Positions 42,666 through 50,748 of a stretch of 64,000 nucleotides of DNA are shown piece by piece. The notes beneath the pieces were generated by a model. The model saw only the letters and a program-made list of their open reading frames with translations, did no database searches and was not told the origin of the DNA. Where the stretch lies: NCBI GenBank assembly GCA_009917455.1, contig QZDS01000023.1, positions 1 through 64,000 of the forward strand, read 5' to 3'. Source of the DNA: a bacterium 1xD8-48 (GTDB taxonomy: Bacteria; Bacillota; Clostridia; Lachnospirales; Lachnospiraceae). A program made the translations under genes and the position numbers. The stretch's first letter is position 1. Each line of letters begins with the position of its first letter.

Positions 42666-43712
42666 TTAGTAACTTAACAATCCAAACTGCTCTTTGTGTA
42701 AAACGGGAATTTTATTTATAAATATGTTTTTCATTGTAACTCTTGAATAGGTCGGATTCGCAAAGAAAAATAAATATTCCGTTTCCTCGGATACGTTTTT
42801 TACCGGAATTTCACACACCCACAAATAATGCGGCATATCTGTTTCCAACAATCGTTTTTCTTCCTCCAGCACAATGGCTTCAGTCAGGCTTCCTTTTTCC
42901 ACGTCTTCCCGTAAAAATTTTTTTACTTCCCTGTTATCCGCCAGCAAATATCGGACATTTTCCAGATTTATATTTTCTCTTTCCATTCTTTTCAGACTGT
43001 TAAATGTATCCCGGAATCTGCTCTTAAAGGTTTCATACGGAATATATACTTTTTCGTGAATTGGATAAATCAGAAAACTGTTTTTTGTCTTTATGAATTT
43101 TTTGAGTTCTTCCCATCCAACGCCTAATACAAATCCATTGTAATTTAAACCGTTCTTCAAAAAGAACCCCGAATCATCATAAATAACATAATGCATTCTG
43201 TCCTGTTTTGTATGTCCGATAACCTGAACAATGTGGAGTTTATCCTTTTTTCCCTTTTCAGGAACAGACAACCCCAGGATGACCGGTAGCCCGCTGGCCG
43301 GATATAATTTCGTTTTTCCTGACGAATATGCTTTTCCCAAATCTAATATCCGGATTTTATTATAATCAAACTTATGGTGAAGATTCTGTGACATCGAAAT
43401 CATGCTTGCTTCGGCACAGGCTATGGTATTATTATCCTGAACAAATAATGGATAAGTACTGTATGTAAACTCATTACCTAAAATATGCACTTTCTTTTTA
43501 TAAGTCATCACATTTAACAGACTGCCGTTACTGTATAAAACAGACCAGTTTGGATAAATATAGGAAAGCATTATTCCTGGCTCGTCTATTTTCCGAAGTG
43601 TAAAAAAACCGCCATAAGCCTGCTGTGACATTTCTTTTCCAAGAAAAACGTGAACCCGTATCACCGCATTTTTTACTTCGTACGAGGTATTAATATAGTG
43701 GACGCTTATCAT
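42666..43712 (-). CDS. Putative papain-like cysteine peptidase-fold protein, low-GC
   Basis: A 348-residue protein without a named family known to me. A candidate triad can be read: Gln92 and Cys99 in VQDNNTIACAEASMI (oxyanion Gln and nucleophile), His174 in MHYVIYDDSG, and Asp180. The order Gln-Cys-His-Asp suits papain-like (clan CA) enzymes; this is inference. Residues 205-300 are charged and helical. No signal peptide or membrane segment is seen. The start overlaps the preceding 44-residue ORF by 23 bases, so the two are coupled. The DNA is clearly poorer in GC than the sigH and rlmB genes around it, which suggests acquisition. The catalytic role is not shown. Confidence 0.55.
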   Translation of the reverse strand: MISVHYINTSYEVKNAVIRVHVFLGKEMSQQAYGGFFTLRKIDEPGIMLSYIYPNWSVLYSNGSLLNVMTYKKKVHILGNEFTYSTYPLFVQDNNTIACAEASMISMSQNLHHKFDYNKIRILDLGKAYSSGKTKLYPASGLPVILGLSVPEKGKKDKLHIVQVIGHTKQDRMHYVIYDDSGFFLKNGLNYNGFVLGVGWEELKKFIKTKNSFLIYPIHEKVYIPYETFKSRFRDTFNSLKRMERENINLENVRYLLADNREVKKFLREDVEKGSLTEAIVLEEEKRLLETDMPHYLWVCEIPVKNVSEETEYLFFFANPTYSRVTMKNIFINKIPVLHKEQFGLLSY

Positions 43713-43824
43713 ATCCTTCCACTTCCACCGTCAGCTGAGACTTATCCAGTAATATAATTTCAGCTACTGCATCTACCAATGTTGATATATCAAATTTCCG
43801 TAAAGCTTCTTTTGTGCTTTCCAT
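43690..43824 (-). CDS. 44-residue small protein coupled to the papain-like gene
   Basis: The frame MESTKEALRKFDISTLVDAV to VEGYDKRPLY opens at an ATG that overlaps the stop of the preceding fragment (TAATG). It runs 23 bases into the next gene. The peptide is acidic and mixed alpha/beta in character, without signal or cysteine. Tight coupling on both sides supports it being translated. Function unknown; a small accessory, inhibitor or substrate of the peptidase-like protein can be imagined but not shown. Confidence 0.45.
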   Translation of the reverse strand: MESTKEALRKFDISTLVDAVAEIILLDKSQLTVEVEGYDKRPLY

Positions 43825-43948
43825 TATATAAGCACTCCAAAATGCTCCAATATTTCGTAGCTCTTTTCCAAATCAGACAGTCTGTCTCCTTCATTCCTTT
43901 TTAAACTTATTAGCTTCTTCCAGTATTTTCCTTTTTTTCTTTCCCCAT
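43824..43948 (-). pseudogene. Frameshifted small charged ORF
   Basis: ATG opens MGKEKRKILEEANKFKKE and stops. A +1 shift at the A5 run continues in RNEGDRLSDLEKSYEILEHF and ends on the TAA that overlaps the next start (TAATG). Joined, the product would be about 41 residues, basic then acidic helix. The start lies one base after the upstream stop. It is either a damaged gene or a sequencing slip. Confidence 0.4.
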
Positions 43949-43949
43949 G

Positions 43950-44114
43950 CTACATAACCCAGACAATATATATGAAAAAGACTGCCATACAAATAATTGC
44001 TCCTGTCAAAATCATATTTACCGTTTTCAGCAGTCCGGCAATTCTGTCATTATTTTTCTGAATCTGCCTGGTTACCGCATCCCGGTATAAAATTTTCTGA
44101 TAATTATTTGACAT
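43950..44114 (-). CDS. 54-residue protein with C-terminal membrane helix
   Basis: MSNNYQKILYRDAVTRQIQ is followed by a polar helix and a terminal membrane segment (MILTGAIICMAVFFIYIVWV). A short frame upstream (44122-44169, MGFCLEVSEERAPK) would join it with one base change in the CCCCAAAAG run, giving about 70 residues, so the gene may be truncated or frameshifted. It is the first ORF of the low-GC cluster. A TATAAT box occurs 100 bases upstream on the same strand. Confidence 0.4.
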   Translation of the reverse strand: MSNNYQKILYRDAVTRQIQKNNDRIAGLLKTVNMILTGAIICMAVFFIYIVWVM

Positions 44115-44256
44115 CGCGTCTTCAAACTTTTGGGGCTCTTTCTTCGCTTACCTCCAGACAAAATCCCATTAAGCTCAAATTCTCATATCTCCTTTCCCAA
44201 AACGAGAGAGATAAAAATATTATATCATATACTGCCAAAATGTGTACCGAAATTTA

Positions 44257-45741
44257 TCAAAAATCCGTCCTGCTGTCGTTTGCCTTTTCAGGAACCGGAG
44301 TCCTCTCATCCCCCGCCTCATTCTCGTCCATCTCATAAAGCCGTATCACCTCCGCCGCCATATGCTCGGCCAGCAGAGTATACCCGTCAAAATTACAGTG
44401 CACGCCGTCCGGCATATAATTGTAGATAACCGCCGCGTCATGGGTATCCAGTATATTTGAATTATATAAATCGATAACCGGTATTTCATACTCCGCAGCA
44501 AGCTGCTTCATAATATTTACAAGCAGCGACTGGGGCAGCAGATAATCCCGCTCTTTCCGTAAAATGTCATGAAGCACGTTGGGAAGGGGCGTGGCAAACA
44601 CAATCGTCGCATCAGGGTAGTCCCGTTTTAAGGAGCGCATCAGTTCGTCCAAATCCCCGATGTAAGTCCGCTCTTTCCTTTCCTCCATCGTTCCCAGCTC
44701 GTTCTCGCTCAGGCAAAAGCCGTCGTTTGTGCCGCCCATCACGAGAATCAAATCCGTATCCTCCGGGATTTCCTGATATCTGTCCACAAAAGCCTGGTCC
44801 CAGTAACGCCCGATGGAAGAACCGCCGATACCGAGATTAACCACACTCTCGGCTCCCAACAGGTCTTTCAGTTTAGTCGGATAGGAATACTGCTGATAGT
44901 TTTCCATATCGCTTAAATTTGCCGCCTCAGTAATACTGTCCCCGAGACATGCAATGGAAATCTCTGAAAAGTCAACGTCATTTTCAGAAATCGCTTTCTT
45001 ATCAATTCCGTTCTGTTTCCGGGTTTCAATATAGGAGCCCCTGATTTTCCGTTTCTCCAAAAGCGTGGAGCCGCCGTTTTCTGAAGTTCCGCCGCCGGGA
45101 AACGCATCTTTCTGAATCGCATTGCCGGAAATACTGTTACCCGACACGGTATTGCCGGATACGCTCATCAGCCTGTTGCCCGATACGTCAAAAATTCTGT
45201 TGCCGGACACGTCGTAAAGTCCGTTTCCAGACACGTCATACAGCCGATTGCCGGACACGTCGTAAAACCCGTTGCCGGATATGTCTCCCACCTTGTTTCC
45301 CGAAACGTCCCAAAGCTGATTTTCCGATATCTCATTTCCGGAGACATCAGTATTTTCCCCCTCCATATCTTCCGCGTCAAAGCCCTCTCCCGGCTCTGTA
45401 CTGCCCGGTTCCTCTGATTCGGCGCCCGGAAAACTCTCTGACTGTCCGGGTATTTTGCTGATATATTCCCCCTCAAAATCCCCCATATTTTCCAGCATCT
45501 CATCGAAATACTCTCTGTTTTCCTCAATAAACGCCTCTAAAGCCTCGGGGTCATTGGATATCTGGCTGATGGTCATCTCAATGCTGGCCACGTCCGCGCG
45601 GGCCTGCTCGTATCTCTCATGCAGCTCCGCCTCCCATTTGCGGGTATTATACAATTTTATGCCTCTGTCAATCCCCACGGCGGCAATCATAATCGCCCCC
45701 ATGGCAATGAGCATCATCAAAAACCGGTTTACTTTTCCCAT
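44257..45741 (-). CDS. SGNH/GDSL hydrolase with VSGN octapeptide repeats
   Basis: A 494-residue envelope protein. Residues 7-25 are a membrane anchor (FLMMLIAMGAIMIAAVGI), residues 35-90 a helical stem, 130-207 a repeat of DVSGN-x3 units, and 255-470 the SGNH hydrolase domain with CLGDSITEAAN (Ser269), GIGGSSIGRYW, MGGTNDGF and the terminal PDGVHCN Asp/His pair. It would hydrolyse an ester, such as an acetyl group on a cell-wall or surface polysaccharide. It is encoded 47 bases after rlmB and is not part of the usual cysS-rlmB-sigH order. The tail (residues 475-494) is hydrophilic. Confidence 0.85.
   Translation of the reverse strand: MGKVNRFLMMLIAMGAIMIAAVGIDRGIKLYNTRKWEAELHERYEQARADVASIEMTISQISNDPEALEAFIEENREYFDEMLENMGDFEGEYISKIPGQSESFPGAESEEPGSTEPGEGFDAEDMEGENTDVSGNEISENQLWDVSGNKVGDISGNGFYDVSGNRLYDVSGNGLYDVSGNRIFDVSGNRLMSVSGNTVSGNSISGNAIQKDAFPGGGTSENGGSTLLEKRKIRGSYIETRKQNGIDKKAISENDVDFSEISIACLGDSITEAANLSDMENYQQYSYPTKLKDLLGAESVVNLGIGGSSIGRYWDQAFVDRYQEIPEDTDLILVMGGTNDGFCLSENELGTMEERKERTYIGDLDELMRSLKRDYPDATIVFATPLPNVLHDILRKERDYLLPQSLLVNIMKQLAAEYEIPVIDLYNSNILDTHDAAVIYNYMPDGVHCNFDGYTLLAEHMAAEVIRLYEMDENEAGDERTPVPEKANDSRTDF
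45121..45348 (-). repeat. Coding repeat, eight-residue VSGN units
   Basis: Ten [VI]SGN units occur in residues 132-206; seven of them, from residue 145 to 193, are spaced exactly eight residues apart (24 bases). The codons differ, so the repeat is kept at protein level. Confidence 0.9.
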
Positions 45742-45788
45742 AGCAATCCTTTGCCGCCGCTCTCACGCAGCATTGTGTTTCCCACCTT

Positions 45789-46538
45789 TTACCAAAGCCT
45801 CTGGCGCACAATCTCATAGGCAAGTACGCCTGCCGCCACAGACGCATTCAGAGAGTCAATTTCCCCTTTCATGGGGATTGCCGCCACCATATCGCATTTT
45901 TCCTTTACAAGCCTGCCCACGCCGGTTCCCTCGTTTCCGATAACCAGCCCGATTGGCCCTTTCATGTTCAAATCGTACATCCGGGTTCCGTCCATATCCG
46001 CGCACACGAACCAGAGCCCCTCATCCTTTAACTGCTCGATGGTCTTTGTGAGATTGGCCACCCGTGCGACGGGCGTATAATTAAGCGCCCCCGCAGAGGT
46101 TCTTGCCACCACGGCGGTCAGCCCCACGGCTCTGTTTTTGGGAATAATCACACCGTGGGCGCCGGCAAGATTCGCCGTTCTGATAATTGCCCCCAGATTA
46201 TGGGGGTCTTCAATATTATCAAGCAAAATAATAAAAGGCGGCTCGCCCTTTTCCCTGGCAAGGCGCAGAATATCCTCCACTGTTCCGTACTCATAGGCGG
46301 CCACGCTGGCGATTACCCCCTGATGCCTGCCTGTCTCCGACATCCGGTCAAGGCGTTCCTTTTCCACGTACTTAATTTGTACATTCCTTTTTCCTGCCTC
46401 ACGCTTAATCGTCATAACCGGGCCGTCCTTGCACCCGTCCAGAATATACACCCTGTCAACCGGCTTTCCCGCGCGCAAAGCTTCCGTCACCGGATTCCGG
46501 CCCTCCACAAGCAATTCGTTTATCTGTTTTTCTTCCAT
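45789..46538 (-). CDS. rlmB: 23S rRNA (guanosine-2'-O)-methyltransferase RlmB
   Basis: A SPOUT-class methyltransferase of 249 residues, probably acting on G2251 in the P-loop of 23S rRNA. The N-terminal RNA-binding domain starts LLVEGRNPVTEAL, and the knot motifs are IILLDNIEDPHNLGAIIRTA, IGLVIGNEGTGVGRLV and PMKGEIDSLNASVAAGV. A start at 46536-46538 gives the normal N-terminus; the open frame reaches 29 residues further up without family likeness. It follows mrnC closely. Confidence 0.93.
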   Translation of the reverse strand: MEEKQINELLVEGRNPVTEALRAGKPVDRVYILDGCKDGPVMTIKREAGKRNVQIKYVEKERLDRMSETGRHQGVIASVAAYEYGTVEDILRLAREKGEPPFIILLDNIEDPHNLGAIIRTANLAGAHGVIIPKNRAVGLTAVVARTSAGALNYTPVARVANLTKTIEQLKDEGLWFVCADMDGTRMYDLNMKGPIGLVIGNEGTGVGRLVKEKCDMVAAIPMKGEIDSLNASVAAGVLAYEIVRQRLW

Positions 46539-46632
46539 ACCCTTCCCCGTTTCCTCCTGCTGCATGCCGTACCGGCTGTTTTGCCAGGTGAGGCACCGTC
46601 TCAACGCTTCGTCCTGCCAGGTCAAAGCCGCC

Positions 46633-47046
46633 TTATTCCTGGAGTCCCATTCGTATCAGTTCCAACGCCCTCTCCATCTGGTTCGTCAGATAAAGATACC
46701 CTGTCAGCGCCTCCAGTCCGGTGGCCTTTTTGTATTCCTCCATGGTTGCATTCTTTGCCATGGTATATGGCTTGGCGTTTCTCCCTCTTTTATACACGGC
46801 AAATTCCTCCGGCGAAAGCCTGTCCAGAATTTTCTCCGCCAAAACCGCCTGCGACGGCGCTTTCACATACTGAATCGTCTGATTGTGCAGCTTGTTAACC
46901 GAAGTATTCCCCTTCTGGACCACCATCGTCCGAAATATCAAATCATAGACAGCGTCGCCTATATACGCAAGCGTAAGAGGTGAATATGTCCTGATATCCA
47001 CCTCTTTTAATGCAAAGCTCTTTTTTATCAATGTTAACAGATCCAC
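46633..47046 (-). CDS. mrnC: Mini-ribonuclease III (MrnC)
   Basis: A 137-residue RNase III-like domain without double-stranded RNA-binding domain. SPLTLAYIGDAVYDLIFRT carries the signature (YIGDAVY with the catalytic acid), and LSPEEFAVYKRGRNAK and ATGLEALTGYLYL follow. In B. subtilis it matures the ends of 23S rRNA. It starts three bases after cysS, as in other Firmicutes, where cysS and mrnC are a pair. Confidence 0.95.
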   Translation of the reverse strand: MDLLTLIKKSFALKEVDIRTYSPLTLAYIGDAVYDLIFRTMVVQKGNTSVNKLHNQTIQYVKAPSQAVLAEKILDRLSPEEFAVYKRGRNAKPYTMAKNATMEEYKKATGLEALTGYLYLTNQMERALELIRMGLQE

Positions 47047-47049
47047 AGT

Positions 47050-48459
47050 CTACGCTCTCTTCCATTTTACTCCCTCGCGGGTATCCTCCAGAACAATGCC
47101 CTTTTCAAGCAATTCGTTCCTGATTTCATCGGCGCGCTGGAAATTTCTGGCCTTCCTGGCCGCCTGCCGCTCCTCAATCAGCGCTTCAATATCCTTATCA
47201 AGGATTTCCTGCTTTTTCTCCACAATCAGACCGCATATATCGGAAAGTGTCACAATTTTGTCTTTAAGGCACTGTAAAAACTCCTTACTGCGCGCCTCCT
47301 TTGTATTGGAGTTTGCAAACTTCACCAGCTCAAAGATAGCGGAGATGGCGTCCGCCGTGTTAAAGTCGTCGTCCATGGCCTCGTCAAACTGAGCCACAAA
47401 TCCTTCCGCCTCGCCTGAAAGTATCCTTTCCTCCCCGCTCATGGACTCTAACGCGCTGTTTTCCATCAGGTAATTCAGATTGCTGACGCTGGTTACGATT
47501 CTGTCGTAGCCGTTTCCCGCCGCCTCCATCAGCTCCGCGCTGAAGTTCAGCGGGCTTCTGTAATGAGCGGAAAGCATGAAAAAGCGGAGCACCTGAAGGT
47601 CATACTTCTGACCGATATCCCTTACCGTAAAGAAATTTCCTTCGGACTTTGACATTTTCTTATTATCTATATTTAAAAATCCGTTATGCATCCAGTATTT
47701 TGCAAAAGGCTTGCCGTTGGCCGCCTCAGACTGGGCAATCTCGTTTTCATGATGGGGGAAAATCAGATCCTCCCCGCCTGCATGGATGTCGATTTCCTCT
47801 CCAAGATACCGCCTGCTCATCACAGAGCACTCAATGTGCCAGCCCGGCCTGCCGTCGCACCAGGGGGACTCCCAGTAAGGCTCTCCTTCCTTTTTCGGCT
47901 TCCAGAGCACAAAATCAAGAGGGTCTTCCTTCTGGTCCTCCCCGCTCACCAAAAGAGAACGGTTCCCCCCCTGTAAATCGTCCAGATTTTTATGGGAAAG
48001 CTTTCCGTAATCCTTAAAGCTTCTGGTTCTGAAATAAACCGTGCCGTCAGACGCCACATAGGCATAGCCCTTTTCAATCAGGGTTCCAATCATGTCCAGC
48101 ATACCGCAGATTTCCTCGGTTGCCTTCGGATGTGTGGTAGCCGGCTTCACATTCATGGCCTGCATGTCCTTTTTGCATTCCGCAATGTAACGCTCGGAAA
48201 TGACGGAGGCATCCACGCCCTCCGCAATGGCCTGTTTGATAATCTTATCGTCCACATCGGTAAAATTGGACACAAAATTCACCTCGTAGCCTTTATGCTC
48301 CATGTACCTTCTTACCGTGTCAAAAACAATCATCGGACGGGCGTTTCCGATATGAATAAGATTATATACGGTAGGTCCGCATACGTACATTTTGACCTTC
48401 CCCTCCTCAAGGGGGACAAAGTCTTCTTTTCTCTTTGAAAGCGTGTTGTAAATTTTCAT
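47050..48459 (-). CDS. cysS: Cysteinyl-tRNA synthetase
   Basis: A 469-residue class I aminoacyl-tRNA synthetase. Motifs: [18 protein letters not shown] (HIGN, with the first zinc Cys), [20 protein letters not shown], and KMSKSEGNF (KMSKS loop). The length and C-terminal helical DALR-like domain are normal. It sits between cysE and mrnC in a conserved operon. I see no T-box leader in the DNA upstream of cysE. Confidence 0.97.
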   Translation of the reverse strand: MKIYNTLSKRKEDFVPLEEGKVKMYVCGPTVYNLIHIGNARPMIVFDTVRRYMEHKGYEVNFVSNFTDVDDKIIKQAIAEGVDASVISERYIAECKKDMQAMNVKPATTHPKATEEICGMLDMIGTLIEKGYAYVASDGTVYFRTRSFKDYGKLSHKNLDDLQGGNRSLLVSGEDQKEDPLDFVLWKPKKEGEPYWESPWCDGRPGWHIECSVMSRRYLGEEIDIHAGGEDLIFPHHENEIAQSEAANGKPFAKYWMHNGFLNIDNKKMSKSEGNFFTVRDIGQKYDLQVLRFFMLSAHYRSPLNFSAELMEAAGNGYDRIVTSVSNLNYLMENSALESMSGEERILSGEAEGFVAQFDEAMDDDFNTADAISAIFELVKFANSNTKEARSKEFLQCLKDKIVTLSDICGLIVEKKQEILDKDIEALIEERQAARKARNFQRADEIRNELLEKGIVLEDTREGVKWKRA

Positions 48460-48540
48460 AGTTAAACTCCTGTTCTGTTTCTGCGCCGCTTTGCCTTAAG
48501 TATCGGATTCGGCAAAAGCGGCACAATGCGCAAACTCTCT

Positions 48541-49233
48541 TTATCTTCTTTTTTCACAGTTGATATCGCACTGATGACGCATTTCACGCAACTTGCGTTC
48601 CAAATCAATAATGGAATTGGTAAATTCTGTGTTTGCATGGTGAAGCGCAATCAGGTCTTCCTTAATCGGGTCAGGCATATTCACCTGGTCCAAATCCTCC
48701 TGGGGAAGCGTTTGGTTGTTCCGTTTCACCACCCTGCCGGGTACACCCACCACAGTAGAGTTCGGAGGCACTTCCTCAAGCACCACGCTTCCGGCTCCTA
48801 TTTTGGAATTATCCCCGATTGTAAAAGACCCCAGCACCTTGGCCCCCGCACTGATCATCACATTATTTCCGATAGTGGGATGCCTCTTTCCCTGTTCCTT
48901 TCCTGTTCCCCCCAAAGTCACCCCCTGATACAGTGTCACATTATCTCCGATAATCGTGGTTTCACCGATAATCACACCGTTGCCGTGGTCGATAAAAAAG
49001 CCTTTTCCTATCTGCGCGCCAGGGTGAATTTCAATTCCTGTTTTGCGGACTCCTCTCTGGGATATCCATCTTGCCAGAAAATAATGCTTTTTCAGGTACA
49101 GCTTATGAGCCAGACGATAGTGCAGCATGACCTTAAAACTGGGATAGAGAAAAACCTCCATGGAAGAGTGAATCGCCGGATCCCTTTGCCTTATAATTGC
49201 AATTTCTTCCTTTATTTTATTTATAAATCCCAC
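48541..49233 (-). CDS. cysE: Serine O-acetyltransferase
   Basis: A 230-residue left-handed beta-helix acetyltransferase, first step of cysteine synthesis from serine and acetyl-CoA. Hexapeptide repeats run through HPGAQIGKGFFIDHGNGVII and GVTLGGTGKEQGKRHPTIGN with the catalytic His in DHGNG. The GTG at 49231-49233 has GAAGGGAA eight bases upstream; a TTG 15 bases earlier is the alternative. It leads the cysE-cysS-mrnC-rlmB operon. Confidence 0.94.
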   Translation of the reverse strand: MGFINKIKEEIAIIRQRDPAIHSSMEVFLYPSFKVMLHYRLAHKLYLKKHYFLARWISQRGVRKTGIEIHPGAQIGKGFFIDHGNGVIIGETTIIGDNVTLYQGVTLGGTGKEQGKRHPTIGNNVMISAGAKVLGSFTIGDNSKIGAGSVVLEEVPPNSTVVGVPGRVVKRNNQTLPQEDLDQVNMPDPIKEDLIALHHANTEFTNSIIDLERKLREMRHQCDINCEKRR

Positions 49234-49305
49234 TGAATTTCCCTTCAATCTGCCAGGTAACTGCAGACATGCACTCTGTCAGTTCCTTAACTTAATTACA
49301 CTATC

Positions 49306-49334
49306 AGCATATTCAATCAGGTTTGTTTTGTCAA
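49306..49334 (-). promoter_or_regulatory. cysE operon promoter
   Basis: TTGACA (49329-49334) and TATGCT (49306-49311) on the minus strand, 17 bases apart. The leader of about 65 bases holds no visible riboswitch. Confidence 0.7.
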
Positions 49335-49445
49335 CCGAAAAAATGTTTTCACCACGGAAATCATTTTCATGGATTCCGCATAGAATTGCTTCCGCTTATC
49401 TTATAATTTTTCAAACGCATTGAAGCGGTCGTCTGACCGAATTCC

Positions 49446-49481
49446 GAAAAACAGCCCTCCGAAATCGGAAGGCTGTTTTTC
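49446..49481 (-). terminator. Terminator of the NlpC/P60 gene
   Basis: GAAAAACAGCC and GGCTGTTTTTC pair with an inner TCCG/CGGA stem. It sits about 50 bases after the stop of the hydrolase gene and has T-runs on either strand. Confidence 0.85.
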
Positions 49482-49528
49482 AGAATCAACGACCTGCACA
49501 CAAAGCGCGTAATCTGCTGTCAATCACT

Positions 49529-50605
49529 CTAATCGTATAATACTCTCGTCATCTTATAAGGCGTCCTGTAATTATAGGAAGAAATCTTAATCCCCGTTTT
49601 GGGACTGCTGGCATGGATTACCTGACCGCCGCCAATATAAAGCGCCACATGGTTTACGGTTCCGCCCTTTGCATAAAATACCAAATCCCCTGGCTGGAGG
49701 TCGGAAGCACTGATTTTGCTTCCCGTGTTTGCCTGCTCTCTGGAAGTCCGCGGCAGTGAAACGCCGAAATTTGCAAACACACTCTTTACAAAACCGGAGC
49801 AGTCAGCTCCCTTTGTAAGGCTTGTCCCGCCCCAAACGTAAGGATTCCCCAAAAACTGCTTTGCATACTGACACAAATCTACCCTGATATCGGAAACGCC
49901 CTCGCCGTAAATCAGCTCGGTTAAGGTAATCGCCGTATTCAAATCAGATTTCACTTCTACATAATCAGCCGATACATACACTTCCTCATCGTCAAGATAA
50001 ACCTTTATCCAGCCGTCGTCCTGAATTTCCACAATATCAAGAATTTCTCCCGCCGCAACCTGCGTCACCACTTCCGCGTCGGTATTCGGCATTTCCCGGA
50101 TATTCAGGCTGTCCGCTGTGGAAACGGCGATTGCCGATGCCAGCTCCTCGCCCTTTTGCTTCGCCTCAAAGCCGGTGAGAAGATACTCCTCCTTCACATA
50201 GCCTTCCACTTTGCCGGAGGAGATAAGCGCCCAGCCATTCTCGCTGCTGATAATCTCACAGGCCGCGTTTTTGGGGAGCTTACCCACCAGTTTTGCAGAC
50301 TCGTCGGGCTCTTTTCTGATATTTAAATTGTTTTCGTCCACATTGCAGATGCCAAGGTGGGTGTAGCCCCACATGGCTCCCTCCGCCTGTCTGGCAATCT
50401 CCACATATTCAATTTTTGTGAGCGGGGAAATAAATAAGTCTCCTACTCCTGCAGTAAGCAGTTCTTCCGTATCGTTTGCTGCACTTTCTTTATTGGTATC
50501 GTTCAGCTCTGCAGCCTGTATGTACATCGGTTCCCCCAAAAGCATTACGGCCGCTGTCATTATAGCCGCCGACCTGTAAAAGCCGCCTGTCATCTGTCTC
50601 TTCAA
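49529..50605 (-). CDS. SH3-NlpC/P60 cell-wall peptidase
   Basis: A 358-residue secreted protein. A signal peptide (about residues 1-33, ending near MYIQAAEL) is followed by two bacterial SH3 domains (about 90-150 and 160-220; NIRKEPDESAKLVGKLP and LNIREMPNTDAEVVTQV) and a C-terminal NlpC/P60 domain with catalytic Cys in KGADCSGFVKSVF, His in NHVALYIGGG and the third residue in VIHASSP. It would cut gamma-D-Glu to diamino acid links in peptidoglycan. A consensus promoter and a WalR-like site precede it, in line with control by the WalKR system for wall hydrolases. Confidence 0.92.
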   Translation of the reverse strand: MKRQMTGGFYRSAAIMTAAVMLLGEPMYIQAAELNDTNKESAANDTEELLTAGVGDLFISPLTKIEYVEIARQAEGAMWGYTHLGICNVDENNLNIRKEPDESAKLVGKLPKNAACEIISSENGWALISSGKVEGYVKEEYLLTGFEAKQKGEELASAIAVSTADSLNIREMPNTDAEVVTQVAAGEILDIVEIQDDGWIKVYLDDEEVYVSADYVEVKSDLNTAITLTELIYGEGVSDIRVDLCQYAKQFLGNPYVWGGTSLTKGADCSGFVKSVFANFGVSLPRTSREQANTGSKISASDLQPGDLVFYAKGGTVNHVALYIGGGQVIHASSPKTGIKISSYNYRTPYKMTRVLYD

Positions 50606-50623
50606 AACATAACCTCCAAAGTT

Positions 50624-50640
50624 GTTACAAAATTGTTACA
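50624..50640 (-). promoter_or_regulatory. Candidate WalR (YycF) binding site
   Basis: On the minus strand TGTAAC-AATTT-TGTAAC matches the B. subtilis WalR consensus TGTWAH-N5-TGTWAH. It lies about 8-25 bases downstream of the expected transcription start of the NlpC/P60 gene, a position more in keeping with repression. Confidence 0.55.
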
Positions 50641-50655
50641 AATATTAACAGAGAT

Positions 50656-50684
50656 ATTATAGCAAGTAACTTTGAGGTTGTCAA
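50656..50684 (-). promoter_or_regulatory. Consensus promoter of the NlpC/P60 gene
   Basis: TTGACA (50679-50684) and TATAAT (50656-50661), both full consensus, with a 17-base spacer on the minus strand. Confidence 0.88.
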
Positions 50685-50748
50685 ATGTTCTGTTTTGTTT
50701 TTTTTACTGTTTTTTTACTGGTAGTTATCTGGAAATTACTATAAAATA

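Noticed and set aside
45121-45348. CRISPR-like array from the 24-base periodic DNA
   Set aside because: The units are contiguous coding DNA with codon variation and no spacers.
49234-49528. T-box leader for the cysE-cysS operon
   Set aside because: No T-box sequence or antiterminator pair is seen; the terminator there belongs to the converging end of the NlpC/P60 gene upstream.
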